Shown here: positions 63,181 to 64,000 of the stretch, piece after piece
How the letters are laid out: every line of letters begins with the position of its first letter
How positions within the stretch are numbered: position 1 is the stretch's first letter
Source: Phaeodactylum tricornutum CCAP 1055/1
Taxonomy: Eukaryota; Bacillariophyta; Bacillariophyceae; Surirellales; Neidiaceae
Assembly: GCF_000150955.2 (NCBI RefSeq)
Contig: NC_011671.1
Span: 806,001 to 870,000 of the forward strand
Length of the DNA: 64,000 nt
Direction of reading: 5' to 3'
Made by a program: the position numbers and the translations under genes
Notes under the pieces: generated by a model
Told to the model about the DNA's origin: nothing
The model's database searches: none
The model's input: the letters and a program-made list of their open reading frames with translations, nothing else

Positions 63181-64000
63181 CTAAGAGGTTGCTTGATGCT
63201 CCCTGACCTGACTTATGCTCTCCACAATCATCACGACAGACCCATCTTCCACAACATCATCGACCTCAAAGTTCAACGTCGTCAGCACGCCATTCTGTGG
63301 CGCCTTTATGGCATGCTCCATTTTCATTGCTTCCATGACAAGGATGACATCTCCCGTCGCGACCGTATCTCCAACGGCAAAGTTGACCCGCGTAATCCGC
63401 CCAGGCATTGGTGCTTTGACACTTCCTTCCCCTGTTCCAGCTTTTACAGTTTCGTCAAAAACTTGCTTGAGCGGATGTTTGACATCCAGCTTCCAGTGGT
63501 AGTTCTCGTGGTGATACGGCCACATCCGGACCCGAATCAAGCCATTCTCCTCGTGCAAAATCGTGGTAAGCTTGATACGACGAGAGTTGTTCACCACTAC
63601 TTCCATATTGGAGTTGTAGTCCAGCGATCCCTTTATGTGAAAGTGGTCACCGAGAGTTCCGTCCTCACGACAGACTTGGACATCAAAGCTACCATCCTGA
63701 TTGCAAAGGCATTCAATGGCGAATCCAGTGTGCTCCATTTCCAAAACCCGTTTGGCTCGTCCAGACGAACCACCCATTCGCCAAGATCCGTGTCGGGTCG
63801 ACCAGGGCATAACAGAGCTCTTCCGGTCGACGATACCCACCCGCTTCTCTAAAAGTAGCATGGAAGCAAAGGCTCCCACAGCTTGTGCCAGCGGTGGAGG
63901 AACCATATCCTCTTCCATTCGTACATCGTCCGCGAAGTCTTCCAAGAATCCCGTATTGACCGCACCGGCTTTGCCAAAGGTTGGATGAGTCGCGCATTTG
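63181..64000 (-). CDS. Methylcrotonyl-CoA carboxylase biotin-carrying (alpha) subunit, C-terminal part
   Basis: The frame is open to the window edge, so this is the 3' end of a longer gene; 272 residues are visible. The first residues (KCATHPTFGKAGAVNTGFL) are the usual end of the biotin-carboxylase half ('HPxF..G...T.F'). A BT/linker domain follows, then the biotinyl carrier domain with PMPGRITRVNFAVGD and the biotin-accepting lysine in VMEAMKMEHAIKAP. The 'MEHxIKAP' wording favours methylcrotonyl-CoA carboxylase (leucine breakdown, mitochondrial) over propionyl-CoA carboxylase, which usually has 'MQN' there. The distinction rests on this short motif and on the overall linker sequence, so propionyl- or acyl-CoA carboxylase remains possible. 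Confidence 0.75.
   Translation of the reverse strand, partial: KCATHPTFGKAGAVNTGFLEDFADDVRMEEDMVPPPLAQAVGAFASMLLLEKRVGIVDRKSSVMPWSTRHGSWRMGGSSGRAKRVLEMEHTGFAIECLCNQDGSFDVQVCREDGTLGDHFHIKGSLDYNSNMEVVVNNSRRIKLTTILHEENGLIRVRMWPYHHENYHWKLDVKHPLKQVFDETVKAGTGEGSVKAPMPGRITRVNFAVGDTVATGDVILVMEAMKMEHAIKAPQNGVLTTLNFEVDDVVEDGSVVMIVESISQVREHQATS

Noticed and set aside
1-64000. Virus-like elements, LTR elements, intact transposons, CRISPR arrays, tRNA and rRNA genes
   Set aside because: No reverse transcriptase, integrase, capsid or transposase core, no terminal repeats, no regularly spaced direct repeats and no recognisable tRNA or rRNA sequence were seen by eye. Small tRNAs could still be missed without a covariance search.

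Overview
The window is nuclear DNA from a diatom, very probably Phaeodactylum tricornutum. The strongest clue is a 436-residue microsomal delta-12 desaturase that matches my memory of the published PtFAD2. Supporting clues are a cytochrome c6 precursor with a diatom-type ASAF plastid targeting motif, a DUF6824 protein (a domain typical of stramenopiles), short introns (65 to 280 bp) and densely packed genes on both strands. No rRNA, tRNA, CRISPR array, prokaryotic operon, recognisable virus-like element or intact transposon was seen.

Layout, left to right. 0-10 kb: the 3' part of a membrane-anchored multi-module protein of the FEA1/phytotransferrin type, an EDRF1-like TPR protein and dUTPase. 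10-22 kb: V-ATPase subunit G, an APH-like phosphotransferase, a single-pass membrane kinase, a TMEM65-GAF fusion and a large TPX2-like protein. 22-33 kb: a sparse 2-kb gap, a sugar-nucleotide pyrophosphorylase-like enzyme, a TrmA-type RNA m5U methyltransferase, cytochrome c6, a three-exon 2-oxoglutarate/Fe(II) oxygenase and FAD2. 33-40 kb: TDP1, a DUF6824 protein and a multi-pass membrane protein. 40-51 kb, mostly minus strand: a DExH helicase that may be one gene with the adjoining XPG/asteroid-like PIN nuclease, a small spliced gene not visible as an intact ORF, an SGNH hydrolase and a PNKP-aldo/keto-reductase fusion. 51-64 kb: a duplicated zinc-binding-domain protein with an SV40-like nuclear localisation signal, a giant DOCK-family GEF, a DDHD phospholipase and the 3' end of the biotin-carrying subunit of methylcrotonyl-CoA carboxylase.

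The genes are independent housekeeping and lineage-specific units, not a pathway cluster. Several intron joins were rebuilt by eye from splice signals and reading frame: V-ATPase G, pyrophosphorylase, cytochrome c6, the oxygenase, the helicase, DOCK, the membrane protein and the small gene. The most unusual content is the set of uncommon domain fusions: PNKP with aldo/keto reductase, TMEM65 with GAF, and possibly PIN nuclease with DExH helicase. All family assignments come from reading motifs; no database search was possible.
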